Shown piece by piece: positions 20,235 to 31,904 of a stretch of 64,000 nt of DNA. The notes beneath the pieces are model-generated. The model saw only the letters and a program-made list of their open reading frames with translations. It had not been told where the DNA came from and did not search any database. A program made the translations under genes and the position numbers. Source of the stretch: Macrocystis pyrifera (lineage: Eukaryota > Sar > Phaeophyceae > Laminariales > Laminariaceae); assembly GCA_031763025.1 (NCBI GenBank), contig JASSKH010000015.1, positions 11,264,774 to 11,328,773 of the forward strand, written 5' to 3'. Position 1 is the first letter of the stretch. Each line of letters starts with the position of its first letter.

Positions 20235-21700
20235 AACAAGTACGAAGAAACACTGCATGGTCGGTGGGCGTCGAGGGGTTTCAAGATCGGTTTGGTTTGA
20301 AGAATACACTGCTGTCACTACTTACCTATTGTTAGGTCCATATCTTGCGCAAGTATCCAGTATCATCTGAAGATTGGGTTGTCCGAGAACGAATCTGGAC
20401 AGCAGGTAAACGCTGAAATTCCGAGAGTGTGGGGTGGTCAAATACATACCACCAGGTATTGTGGTACGGATGTTCTTACACTATCACAATAGCTCAAAGT
20501 CCTGAAATCCCGCCCGTGGTCACAAAACAGGCGGTAAAAACTAAAATGCATCGCGACTGGAGAAAACAAAGTAAGAAATAAATGCCGATCTGGTAGGTGA
20601 GAGAAACGGTACTAACGACCTGTCCGATATGGTATGTACATCCCGCATCACTTGCAAATGAATAACACCATGAACGTGTCCATGCTATTACATGTACACC
20701 CAGCATAGAGCATAGAGCGGGCAAGAACTTTGGACATCGTGCCGGAAGGACCCCGGAGCGTCGGCTCCTATCATGAGTGCTTTGCCTGCAGGAATTGCGA
20801 CTGCTCTCCCAGAACTGATGTATCCTAAGCGGTGGATTCGAGATACACTATTCAAACCAAACTGAGGAGAGAAAACCTGGCCTTCTCCGATAGTAAAAAC
20901 CATTCCCAGGACACATATACTCATTCACCGCCCTACTAATTAAAATAGCGCGGTGAACAGAAAGTCAATCGATTATGACGCTGTTGCAAGTATTTGACAC
21001 GGTTCCCAATGTCGACTGGGCATCTTAGTCTTTTGAGTACTGCACTACTGTTGCTGTACATGTACCGAAGTTTGACCCTAATTCCAAGTGTTTCGTCCGC
21101 GCAATGGAAGGGCAGTTCTAAAGGCCACATGCCCAATGCCCAAACGAGAGGTTCCCTGAATATCAAAAACAAAACGCAAACGGCGCGCTAGTTTGCGAAC
21201 GCGAGTGTGTAGGTGTTGAGCGTACCACGCATCCCTGTTTTAATTTTCCGTATCCGAGTAGCGGATGATCCGCCTGATGAGACAGGAATGCTTGAAGAGA
21301 CACTAAATTGCATGATACCGAATACCGAGAAACATGTTCGGGATCATGCTGTTTCTCTCCAGGTGACTATCTTTGATCGCAACGATGGCACAATAACAGT
21401 AGTGACAGTCGAATAAGAGGCAAGTCGACACAGAACCCCTGCGCTACGAGAAGGGTATAGCTGGATACGCCCAAGCATCTACTACGACCGACCAGGCTCC
21501 TTGACCCAATACCAGTGGGATTCAGACCATCAGTGTTTTGCTATACTTTTTCGTGATAATACCTGGCCCTTGGAATTGTTACACACATTCAGTTAATATA
21601 CAGATACTGGAGGTTAGGCGCACAGGAGGTACATGAGAATGCGTATACTATTAATAGCTATCATAACGTTTGAATACTCGCATATAGGAGGGACCGAATG
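20235..21700 (-). repeat. Old inverted duplication, right arm
   Basis: Reverse complement partner of 11200-12115, as described there. It directly adjoins 21751-23180, which is the direct partner of 8665-10800. The two old blocks therefore have different relative orientation in the two places: an inversion separates the arrangements. Confidence 0.6.
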
Positions 21701-21750
21701 CATGTGCAAGTTGCCACATCACGCACAGGTACACATTTGCGAGACGCTGA

Positions 21751-23180
21751 ACCGAGATGGAACGTGACGAGCTTTGGCATGATCTGCGCAACCTAACGGG
21801 ATACTATTTTCGCTCCAAGTAAAGTGGCCGGGTGTTGAAGGAACGAATTGATGGGTGTGATTGGAATGCTAGTAGGCGGTAGGCAGTTTCCGTTCTGGGT
21901 GGGTGTTTGTCTCCACCTTGCTGCAACTGCTTGGACTAAAACCGTTATACGAGGGGTAGGATTTGGAAGTGGTTCTGAACGAATGCCGTTTTAAGACGCA
22001 TGATCGAATTTAGCACGAAACAGTCGCACGAACGAGTGGACAGTGTCCGTGCTGGGAGGGTGGCGTATTTGTCAGTGCCTTCAAACACTCACTTGACTCG
22101 GAATCAAATATTTACCTTGGCTAGTGACAGCAAGTCGATGTGGCGTGGACGTCAGTACCTTGAAACGCCACTCGAATAATAGCTTTGGCCCGGAGTAGAA
22201 AGATAACTCATAATGAACTTCCTACAGCCCGTGATGAACCTATACATAAAACGACCTCCACGTTCGCAAGCAGTACCTACTCTCAATGCAGAGAAGTTTG
22301 AGATCATCACCTAAAGAAAGGCCTATATAATATAAAACGCGTGGTACGCGCGACTGAAGTATCACACACAGCTTGCAAAGGACTAGCGTGGAACCTGGAG
22401 AGTTTCGACGAAATCCTCGATCTCTCTCAGCTGTTGCTTTTATTCTGTCAATTTATCAAAACGTGGTATCCATACCAAGAGACTAGAGACATCTGGACAG
22501 AGTCGCAGACGGATTGTAACTTACGCAGAAACGTTTTTGAAGGAAGATACGGTGAGAAACGTCTGGCAAAGGCAAGTGAATGGTGGCAGCATCGACACAG
22601 TCCACTGCAAACGCTGAAACGTGGCAAGGGTACTTGAAGTTTTGCCACATGGACACAAACAAGTACGTGAGCATATTGGAATACTCATCGGTGAACCGTT
22701 ATAACAGGTTTGACAGTCAAGCGCACAGATATATATATAGGGGCAAAGTGGACAGCCACCGCAGCGTCTCGGTAGTGTGGGCACGTATAGCCATACGACA
22801 AAGGATTGGTAGAATTCTCTGAAGTCTCAATTAAAGGTAAGGTGGTGGGGTAGGACGACGGTAGCTTTCAGTGGAATATATGTCTGGCCAAAAGCTTAAA
22901 CATGTAGGTTATTGTCAAAGTGCAGACGTAGGCCTTCGAGAGGAACCCCCACCTCAGATGAAGGTGAGCCAGGAAGAAAACATGTTTTTCGCAGATGAGT
23001 ACATGCTCCGAGCGTGTTAGACAGATGTGGCGCTGGCAGGTACAAGTGGTGAAGACTGTACGAGGGTCAGGTCCGCCGCTCTTCTCAACACCGTCCAAGG
23101 TCAGCACCACGGGAGCAAGAGGCGCTGCAACATTGGGCCGACGGCGATAGACGGAGGAGGAAGGCTGAAGAACATCTGGA
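21751..23180 (+). repeat. Old dispersed block, direct copy of 8665-10800
   Basis: Shorter than its partner because the family X segment is reduced. It ends by running into the 120-bp array. No intact gene is seen. Confidence 0.6.
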
Positions 23181-23620
23181 CCAAGGTCAGGACCGCCCTT
23201 CTTCTTACCACCGTCCAAGGGCAACACCGCGGAAAGGAAGGGCGCTGCAACATCGGGCCGACGGCGATGGATAGAAGAGGAAAGCTGAGGAATATCTAGA
23301 CTAACGCCAGGACCGCCGTTCTTCTTATCACCGTCCAAGGGCAACACCACGGAAAGGAAGGGCGCTGCAACATCGGGCCGACGGCGATGGATGGAAGAGG
23401 AATGCTGAAGAAGATCTGGACGAAGGTCAGGACCGCCGCTCTTCTTACCACCGTCTGAGGGCAGCACTAAGGAAAGGAGAGGAGCTGCAACATCGAGCCG
23501 ACGGCGAGGTGCGGAGGTGGAAGGCGCAGGCGCTGCAGCGGACCATGATCGTAACACCCGCTGGGCACCGTCGCTCATATGCGCCGGTCTGGGGGGGTGT
23601 CCGAGGAGGAAAGCGCACAC
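22868..23620 (-). CDS. Repeat-borne ORF spanning the 120-bp array
   Basis: A 250-codon minus-strand frame made mostly of four 40-residue repeats (RRRPDVAAP, LPLDGGKKxGGP). The repeat length is a multiple of three, so any frame that is open in one unit stays open; an opposite-strand frame is partly open too. The non-repeat C-terminus looks random. I regard a real protein as unlikely but cannot exclude it. The right-hand duplicate keeps a shortened 178-codon version at 52861-53397. Confidence 0.2.
   Translation of the reverse strand: MCAFLLGHPPRPAHMSDGAQRVLRSWSAAAPAPSTSAPRRRLDVAAPLLSLVLPSDGGKKSGGPDLRPDLLQHSSSIHRRRPDVAAPFLSVVLPLDGDKKNGGPGVSLDIPQLSSSIHRRRPDVAAPFLSAVLPLDGGKKKGGPDLGPDVLQPSSSVYRRRPNVAAPLAPVVLTLDGVEKSGGPDPRTVFTTCTCQRHICLTRSEHVLICEKHVFFLAHLHLRWGFLSKAYVCTLTITYMFKLLARHIFH
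23065..23544 (+). repeat. 120-bp tandem array, four units
   Basis: Units start at 23065, 23185, 23305 and 23425, exactly 120 bp apart. Each contains (A/G)G(T/G)CAGG(A/T)CCGCC, a CACCGTC core and GCTGCAACATCGGGCCGACG. The left breakpoint of the recent segmental duplication falls inside the first unit (about 23121). Confidence 0.85.
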
Positions 23621-23688
23621 GCTGTCGCCGGGCTAGCACCGGGGCGCCGGCTTTGTGCCGACAATGGTTATGTGTCCGGCAGGGCGGG

Positions 23689-24233
23689 TGTTACAGCGGG
23701 TGGCGCCAGGGAGGGAGGTTCATAACGCTGTGACTGTCGTTACCAGCGCTATGGGGAGGATAATACGGCGCGAGACCACTGTCCTGATCGGGGTCACGCG
23801 TCGGGTCTATTCGATAGGCAGAGGGCAAGCTTTGGCCATTATCCTCTGGGTGGATCATATAGGGGCAGGGAGGATCGCTTTCGGTCTCGGGTACAGAGCC
23901 AGTAACGAGGTTCCGGGACCACCCGGTGTTTACAAAACACCAAGTGAAGAAATAAAGTCAATGCCAAGTGATCTGTGATACCTGTCCTGTCGACCCCCAG
24001 CCCCTTGGGCCCTGCCTTGCCCGTCGTGCCCGTCATCGTGTATGTGGTGCTTCGTTGAGTGTTCACGCTGGCTGCTTGCATCCACCGCATTGCATCGATC
24101 CACGTTCTGCGTGACCCGATCATTACTGCTTGAAGGCACTTCCTCGAAATCCCAAACAACAGGTGAGCCGGCCTCAGAGATCTAACGAGCTCAGGTCCTT
24201 TTTAGGGTCTGAGAGCTGTACCCTGCTGTAACA
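23689..24233 (+). mobile_element. Solo-LTR-like element, second insertion
   Basis: 545 bp with ends TGTTACAGC and GCTGTAACA, related to 13395-13944 by alignment across the full length with small indels and substitutions. The flanks (GCGGG left, TATGT right) show no target duplication. It lies inside the recent duplication and recurs at 53466. Confidence 0.6.
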
Positions 24234-25165
24234 TATGTGCTTGAAATTCGTTCAAGCTGTTCATGTCCAGAAGGCAATGTCTAAGAGTGACTGTATGCAG
24301 AGATCAAAAATGTTCAAGTCTAGGCGTATTCTTCGTGAAGTTGGGGTACCTGATGTGGCATCATTCATCGATGGTAATTGCCGCCGCATTTTTTCAACCT
24401 GTGAAGTGCTTCTCTTGCGGCGTATTTGTCATCCGTGAAACGATTTTTTTGAGATACTGCGATCAACCACCGTCGCCGCTGAAACTACAGGATCTTCGAC
24501 GGTTGCACGAGCGAGCTTACGGCCGCGGCCCTTGTTGTTCGCCCGTTGTACTGTGCTCCAATATTCAATGTGAAACAAAAGGAGTTTTCGAATGTGTGGT
24601 ATAGTTCGTTTCTTCGCACAGAAACAAGTGGATATTAACGCCAACTCCATTTATAAGTTGTGTTTTATATGTGGAACTGCTGTATGTAATATATAAGTAC
24701 CGACTTTGAAATTTCACGCACATGGTGAGCTATACAACCCACGGCCTCGAAAACAAACCTGGCACTAATCTGCCTGATTGAGAACAATGATTTTCCAACA
24801 GGAGACCGGTAAATTCAGCCGGAGACGATTGTAATACTATGTTGTGTGGCCGAGATGACGTAACCCTGTTGCAAAGTCGTGCCGACCGACGTATTATTCC
24901 GATACGTGGAACATGATAAGTAAGGCTGTTCCTTCTGATTGGTGAAATCAATCCGTAAGGCTGTTATACGTGCGTACTGACGTAACTTTAGGTGTAACCC
25001 ACCACTGGCCACCTCATTGTTTATTTCCCTGTCAGCATTCCACGCCTTACCAGCGCTCTCCTCTCTGTCTGGTTACATCGTGATTATCCTTTCCTCACGC
25101 CGACAAGAGAAAGGCGAAAGAAGAGTCCTGAACTCCTCCACCAGGACCTACTCTACGCGACCACC
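24234..25165. other. Stretch upstream of the putative secreted-protein gene
   Basis: Short frames only. A TATATAAGTA string at about 24691-24700 could be a TATA-like element, but it lies about 470 bp before the proposed start codon, so I do not call a promoter. The right copy at about 54010-54941 is almost identical. Confidence 0.35.
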
Positions 25166-25430
25166 ATGCGGGCCAGTCTCTCCCTCGCCGTCCTGGTGTC
25201 CGGCTGCTCCATGTTTACCTCTTGCGGTGAGCGGAATCGTATTCTCCTCTTTGTCGCTTGCCATGAAACAGCTTGAGACACGAAACTATTAAGTACTGAG
25301 ACACTTACCTGTTGTCGAACTCCTAAAAACGCACGTTTCCGAGCGTGTTGTTTCTTCTGCAGTGCAGTTGTGCACCGCCGTGCAGCCCGCGTATCGTGCA
25401 ATAAGAAACACCTTGCGTTAACGCCCCGCT

Positions 25431-25472
<42 letters not shown>

Positions 25473-25504
25473 CCTGCGTACCGGTACAATACGAGTTCCA
25501 GTAG
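25166..25504 (+). CDS. Putative small secreted protein with a poly-Ser tract (two exons)
   Basis: An ATG in good context (ACCACCATG) starts a 61-nt first exon, 25166-25226, encoding MRASLSLAVLVSGCSMFTSC, which reads like a signal peptide. It ends at TTGCG|GTGAGC, a standard donor. Of two AG acceptors near 25360, the second (GCAGTGCAG|TTGTGC) joins in frame to sequence that runs through 13 AGC codons (poly-Ser, seen as CAG repeats in the DNA) to TAG at 25502-25504. The first acceptor would give a stop after about 20 codons. The right copy has only 6 Ser codons in the same frame. No family is recognised. The model is an inference from splice signals alone. Confidence 0.35.
25432..25470 (+). repeat. 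CAG microsatellite, 13 units
   Basis: Thirteen CAG units here against six at 55208-55225 in the right copy. This accounts exactly for the 21-bp change in offset between the duplicated blocks. Confidence 0.9.
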
Positions 25505-25517
25505 TCGTACTCCACTA

Positions 25518-25631
25518 TTACGGGGACCATAGTAAATAGGACCTACGGTACACACAAAAAGCTATACATGTACCTATTTTTAATACCAATGTTTGGTCTT
25601 ATTAACTACGATTAACTACGGACCCCTGTAA
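25518..25631 (+). mobile_element. Fold-back MITE family 1, left copy
   Basis: 114 bp, starting TTACGGGGACCATAGTAAAT and ending CGGACCCCTGTAA, with TA on the left. A short internal direct duplication (TTAACTACGATTAACTACGG) near the right arm explains the extra length. The duplicate is 55273-55386. Confidence 0.8.
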
Positions 25632-25635
25632 ATAG

Positions 25636-26202
25636 GTATGATACACTATACGCCAACCGGAAGGGTTGCCATGTAAGGGCGACGCTACTGTGATCGTTTT
25701 TGGCATCGACACCTCTGTCCCTCCCAAGTCTCGTATCAGGGGGTAATGGGGACGGCATAACGCGCAGGACTCGGGAATGTGATGTCAAGTTGGCGATGCC
25801 GGGACGGAGCACGTCGGAGTTTCACCGACCAGGCCGACATTATTTGCACCAAGCGAGGAGCGCCGTGAGGTGTTGGGCGAGTCGCATGAAGGGTGGGCTG
25901 CATCGCGCTAGGAACCGCTTGTGAGGCGGACTTGCATATGGGAGACAGCATCAATGAGTTAAAAAAATTTCCGCTGTGGCCACTTCCGGGGATAGCAATA
26001 GGGGTACTATGTAACTTCCTCGTGGGTACATCCGCGGGGGGGGTAAGATCCCCCGTGGTCGTAAGGCGGTTTTTTCGAAAGGAATACACTTCAAATTTCC
26101 AGCGCAAACGCTTTTCAAATAACGTGTCAGAATGTCAAGTCGAAAATCGAAAAAATGGATTCCGAAACCGGAATTAGGCGTCTCTTAACGAACTACTGTT
26201 GG
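25636..26202. other. Dispersed repeat and unassigned sequence
   Basis: 25636-25805 is the relative of the window-start repeat (1-170). The rest, up to the inverted-repeat element at 26203, shows short frames with no recognised motif. It includes part of the 541-bp segment that is doubled in the right copy. Confidence 0.4.
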
Positions 26203-27700
26203 ATGGGAATGGATTCGTTTTAGTACGTAAAAAGAAAAAAGGATGTCGCATGGTCGTTATCGGGGGAATAAAATCCTTAGGAATCCGTGATTGAGAAAAA
26301 AAAAAGTTTCCAACCAAAAAATCCGTTCTATGATGCTGCCTCTCAAAAATAAAATAAAAAGCAGTGCCGGCATCGATGTTGTGACGTTGAGCTATAGTTG
26401 GAAAAAAGTCAGCCTTGCTTTTTGCACGACACGTGTTGCAGGACAGCGCACATCCAAGCCCAGAGGATGGAGTTGCAGCGTAGACACGGACGCGCGAGCG
26501 TGAACGAAACGCACGTTCCTGGGGAGGCCTTGGGATTGGCGACCGCCAGCACGAGAAAGCTGCGCCCCCCTGTGAAACACATCTTGTACAGATCAAGTCG
26601 CAGCATGCGTTCCTGTTTTACTGCTGTTGACAAGTAAACAAGAAGAACATACCTCGTACCTACACACAGCATCGACACTCGGCTGCGTGTTGCTATACTG
26701 CACTTCGCCGAGACCGGGAGTTCGACGGCGCTGCCTGCACCTCCGTGGCAGCGCGCCCCACTTCTAGCTCACGGGCAAGTTGTTGTTGTGCGTGCAGCTA
26801 GGCTTGAGCCTTGTGGCCAAGGCTGCATTCACCACGCGCCTGAAATCTGCATGCTGCTGCTGTATGTTGTACTCGTACGTACGTCGTACCACTCTGTCCG
26901 GAAATGTAAAGAACAGCTTATTTTCACATTTATGATTAAACCATTCCTATACTCCCGGACAGGGTGGTACGCTAGAGTATTTTTACTCCGTCGTTTTCTC
27001 ACGTGAGACAACAACAGTGATGCGTTCGCATCTGAACGCTAGGGGTAACTCGCTTCCTGCTGCATCAAGGCCCGATCACAGATGGTCTCCGCTGCTGCAA
27101 TGACACCGGGTGTGATGGCGATCGCTCGGCGTGCGGCCGCTTTCATGTCTGGCACCGTTTGTCCGATACCATGAAGACTGGACGTCCTTTGTTTTTATCT
27201 CGGGATATTTTTTGTCGGATTTCCCATCAACAATTGACCGTTGAAAAGAGGGTCAACTCGTGCAACAGATTTCATGTCGGCTACTTGTCGGATTCAGGTG
27301 CGGATTGCATTGCTGTGTGCGCGAAGTCATTCAGCATCGATTGACTGGTTTAGATTTTCGAGTATAGTCAAATAGACAGAAAGATACGAATACAACCTAA
27401 AAAATCGAGTTTTCCCGCGCATTTCCACAAAAACTTGCGGAGCAAAAATCTGCAGATCAAAACACAACCAGTCAGTCGATCATTCTCCATCGATGGGAGG
27501 TGTCTGTCGAACTTTATCATCCAATTCGTTTCCCTGGTCGAGTAATCAGGTGCTCGGTGCTACACGTGAATGTACTCTAAAACCAAGTAAATAGGGTTGT
27601 GGCAGGCTATTTTTAAAAATTGTTCTTTCGACTTTTTTTGAACGGATTCTCGAATAGACTGGACGTTTTTTTTACGTCTAAAACGAATCCATTCCCATGC
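26203..27700 (+). mobile_element. Candidate 1.5-kb element with terminal inverted repeats
   Basis: GGGAATGGATTCGTTTTAG followed by TACGTAAAAA begins near 26205. Its reverse complement, with one base missing (TACGTCTAAAACGAATCC then ATTCCC), ends near 27697. That gives inverted ends of about 27 bp around 1.5 kb. No transposase motif is seen inside, so it would be non-autonomous or a chance pair of flanking repeats. The two copies of the recent duplication differ by a few bases right at both edges. No clear target duplication was found. Confidence 0.4.
26889..26967 (+). mobile_element. Short MITE (family 2) with TA flanks
   Basis: 79 bp. The left end is CCACTCTGTCCGG and the right end CCGGACAGGGTGG, complementary at 12 of 13 positions. 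TA lies outside both ends (26887-26888 and 26968-26969), consistent with a Tc1/mariner-like target duplication. Duplicate at 57183-57261. Confidence 0.65.
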
Positions 27701-28081
27701 CTAACCTGTATCTTACGTTCGTATCGGATATTTTGTGGCCGCGATATCTCTTGATATCAAACGAATTTTGGCAATGAATGGCAGACAAGCCGATCGTTTC
27801 GCCATACTTCATAACTTCAATAAGGAGTGTTCAAACCGAGATTCAGCGTGAATCCTCACCACGGAGGTTTCTGGCTTTCGCATAGACTTTAGCGTCGATT
27901 ATCTCCGTGGGTGACAGGATTGTTTCGGCATGAGTTTTCTTGACTAAAGAAAGTCGTATTCCGCAAAATACCAAACAGCTGCAAATATATGCGCTGTAGG
28001 CACAGCAACAGAGCTGCTAACTTAAGAGATATGCTGTCATCAAACGGTCACAAAATGGCGCTTAAGTGAAAATGTTTCCTA

Positions 28082-28184
28082 TTACGGGGGACCATAGTAG
28101 ACAGGACCAAATATTGTTAGTAAAATAAGGTAAATATATAGGTTTTATGTGTACCATAGGTCCTATTAACTGTGGACCCCGTAA
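28082..28184 (-). mobile_element. Fold-back MITE family 1, left copy, inverted
   Basis: 103 bp, starting TTACGGGGGACCATAGTAGA and ending CTGTGGACCCCGTAA, with TA at 28080-28081 and 28185-28186. The core is inverted relative to the copy at 298. Duplicate at 58373-58475. Confidence 0.85.
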
Positions 28185-28949
28185 TACTATTAATAATGTT
28201 ACAACTAGACCGGCTCGTAACACCACCGAGAGCGTGTCAATCAGCCTACATTCGCGCGTGTGGCAACACCACTTGCATCTGTTGGAACCCGTTAAGGACA
28301 GCATCAGCCGCCAGACCCTGTTTTGGTGGCATTTTCTAGTTACTTGATGTTCCTGTTGACGCAGAAATCGTTACACCCACTCCTCGACGTTCCCGTCACC
28401 AGCCCTTAGGCCGTTTCCAACGGCAATGCGATTTTTTTTTTTCAAGTCGATTTGCAGGTTTCACAAGGTAAAAGCGTGTTGATTTTTGAAGCATTGTGTC
28501 CTTTCGGGTGTGGTAGTCGTGGTCCCGTTGTAAGGTGAAATTTGTGCACCGAGTGCGGCCGTGGGGCGGCCTGAAGCCGCTTACGAGTAGCGCAACGTTA
28601 AATGATATCCCGGTATGTAATACCGTACACATAGATTCGTATATTTATAGGGCGACTCGGCTTATGTAGGCACTAGCACCGATGGAAGGCGGACTGTCGC
28701 CATGTTCAGACGACTCCGAAATAAACTTATTCTATATAGCCAGGGAACCCTCCCGCGGCCACAAACCACCATGCTTGATGACCGGAGGAAGCAGCTGTGT
28801 GCGCTTAAAGTGACAAGAGGAGATTCTTAACTGCCGTCCCGTACTGTATGGCGACTCCAAGCCGATTTGCACTGTTGTAGCTCGCCTTAAAAGGAGACCG
28901 CGTCTGCGAGGACAATTCGAATGTATTTTCCAGTGCAAAATCCCCAGGG
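28185..28949. other. Stretch without recognisable genes
   Basis: Short frames on both strands. A T run at about 28433-28442 differs in length from the right copy (58723-58730). Nothing else is supported. Confidence 0.4.
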
Positions 28950-30161
28950 CGGTTTTTGCTAACGGTTCGATGCGGTTCGGTGCGGTCAACCGCACACCGT
29001 GGGAGTTTTCCCTCTTTAGATCCGCCCGGCTCCGCACCGCAGGTTTTACAATATCAGAAAGCCGCGCAGAACCGCACGGTAGGGTTCACGCCATCTGAAC
29101 GGCCGCAACGAACCGCACAGTAGGTGTTACGAATTCTGAGAACCGCGCAGAATCGGACGGTAAGAAGCCCACCGAAACCGCACGGCACCGAGGTGGCGAA
29201 AACCCCTACATCGGTTACTGATATTGTTGCCATTCGACATTTATAATTAATTGTGCACATCGCTTGTTCCGATCATACCATCCGCGAAAAAACGTTGGCG
29301 CCACTGGTAATAATGGCATGTATAACCTACGTCCCACCCTTACTATTCTCTAAACATACATATGTTTAACACTGCTGCTATTAACATTAATACTACGCTT
29401 TGGCGCCTAAAGCCAACCCGCCGGCCCGAACGCCAACCCTACTACGAACCCGATGCCCCTGAGCATTGCTTGGATACTGTGCTTGGTAATACTCTACTTT
29501 AATTGGGCCTGTTCCTGGCAAGACTCGAGGTTCGTTCGGCCAATACAGCGCACCGTAAGGTTCACGACGTCTCAACAACCGCACCGAACCGCATAGTAGG
29601 TTTTACGTTTCTGAGAACCGCACAGAACCGCACCGTAGGAATGCTATCGAAACCGCACCGCACCGTTTGCGTCAAGGTAAGGTGCCGAACACCTCTAGAT
29701 CGATTATTGTTGTTGTTGCATTTGCCAACTGTAGTTGTGCAGCGTTTGATCCAATCATACCATCCACACAAAAAATATTGTGCGTCACTACTAACAGTAA
29801 TATGTATAACAAGCCACCTCCCACCCTTACTAAATTGGTTCATTATATTCAAATTAGTACTGCTAGTTACTGTAGTACTGTACATCGCTGCTACTACTAC
29901 GCTTGGCGCCTAGAGCCGACCCACCGACCCTACAGCAGTAGCTCTAACCAGAATACGAGCTCTATGCCACTGATCAGTGCTTGGATGCTGTGCTTGTGGT
30001 AATACTCTACCTGGTATATCATTGAGGCCTGTTCGTGGCACTGTTCGTAGCAAGGTTCATAGCTGATTTGTCCAGCACAACGCACCGTCACCGTAGAGTT
30101 CACGACATCTGAATGACCGCACCGCACCATTCGCGTCAAGGCAAGGTGCCGAAAACCTCTA

Positions 30162-30265
30162 TTGCGGGGGACCATAGTAAATAGGACCAAACATTGTTAG
30201 CAATAATACGTAAATATATTAGTGTTTGTGTTACCGTAGGTCCTATTAACTATGGCCCCCCGTAA
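30162..30265 (-). mobile_element. Fold-back MITE family 1, left copy, inverted
   Basis: 104 bp, starting TTGCGGGGGACCATAGTAAA and ending CTATGGCCCCCCGTAA, with TA on both sides (30160-30161 and 30266-30267). Duplicate at 60450-60553. Confidence 0.85.
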
Positions 30266-30571
30266 TAGATCGGTTCTTATTGTTGTTCCATTTGCCATCT
30301 GCTGTAATGGTGCCGCGCTTGTTCCAATCATACCATCCGCGAAAAATACAGTGTGCGTCACTAGGATAGTAGTGACGTGTCTCAGCCACGTCCCACCCTG
30401 ACTGCTTTAAAAATACTTGGTGGTAATGAGGCGCGGCCTCAGTAATACCTGCAGTAGTCATACCTGCGATGTATCATGCTGGGCGAATACGGATTGTTCT
30501 GTATTGTGCGGAACCAACACGAACGAACATCAACGTAGGTGGTTCCTACCTCGACATTCGAAAATTTTGAA

Positions 30572-30935
30572 GACGAAAAATCTGCACCTGACATGTTTTG
30601 TCCAACAGAAAGAGCTTCTCCTAGCAGGTGCCACCACGGCTACTGATGTACGACATCTACAGCAGAGCTTCTCCAGCAGTACAACAGCAGCAGCAGTAGC
30701 AGTAGGACACGCGAGGCCAGGGTCGGCGTTGCTGTACGCTCCGCTTGTGTCGGTTTAATCCTTGAATCCACTGTACACGTACGTATTCGATTTTGTTGTG
30801 TGTTTCCTGGTTCTGCTACCCAAAAATTGCAGACGAAAAACTACAACCTTGCATGTGTCCAACAGAGCTTCTCGTAGCAGGTGCCACCACTACTACTGCT
30901 GTACAATATCTACAGCAGGTCTTCTGCTGCTTCTC
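30572..30935 (+). repeat. Diverged direct repeat, about 255 bp apart
   Basis: The segment with GACGAAAAATCTGCACC, CAACAGA(AA)GAGCTTCTC, AGCAGGTGCCACCAC and CATCTACAGCAG occurs twice, at about 30578 and 30830. It contains short CAG/TAC runs. No gene is recognised. Confidence 0.6.
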
Positions 30936-31904
30936 CGTTCCCTTATCGGTAGGAGGGTGGGCTTGACAACACCACCTGCAGCGTGTCTTGGGGATATGGC
31001 CTGAACGTTGGTGTGGACAGGCACAGTCTGTCTACGAGTACTCATAGAGTTGTCTGCCTACAAGTACTCGTACAGTTGGGTTTCGTTTGGTACGACTAAC
31101 ATAAACCGTTATGACGCGGTTGTTGGTTCTGTTTTTTTCAACCATGGCCCAGCCATGTGCCTACGCATGTTGCCGCACCTAGCTCGACCAACCGTGAACG
31201 ACTTACCACCGCACCAGCACGAGAAGGTTTCGTTTGAATGTGTGCGTGCACAGAGTCCGCCGGGATTGGAATTGGTGCCGTGTGCGTTGAGCGCGGTAGT
31301 CAAACGTGGCCGAAAAAATGTTGAATCATGATGACACCCACACCCACACACATACACACACGAATAGAAAAACTCAAAACACCAAGGCACCCTACCCTCG
31401 TATGCGAGCCGTTATGCAGAGGCTTTCTTTTCCTTGCAAAACCAAGAAAAAAAAGGCTCGCGCTTCGCGCGCCTCATTGTAAATACATATTTTGCTATTA
31501 AGTAGTGATGTACACTACTACTGCTCCTACTATGCTCAGCGCCTAAAGCCAACCAACCGACCCGAACGCGAACGCTAATACGAGCCCAATGCCATTTTGG
31601 TCAGTGCTTGGATGCTGTACTTGGAAACACTATCGATTTTTGTATTCCTGTTTTTGGCAAGACTCAAGGTTGATTCGGCCCGTACAACGCACCGTAGAGT
31701 TCACGACGTCTGAATAGCCACACCAAACCGCACCGAAGGTTAGCGATTTCTGACAACCGCATAGAACCGAACTGCAAGAATGCCATCGAAACCGCACTGC
31801 ATCGTTTGTATCAAGGTAAGGCGTCGAAAATCTCTAGATCGGTCTTGTTTATGGTTCAAATTGCAATCTGAAATATAATTGTGCAGCGCTTGTTCCAATC
31901 GTAA

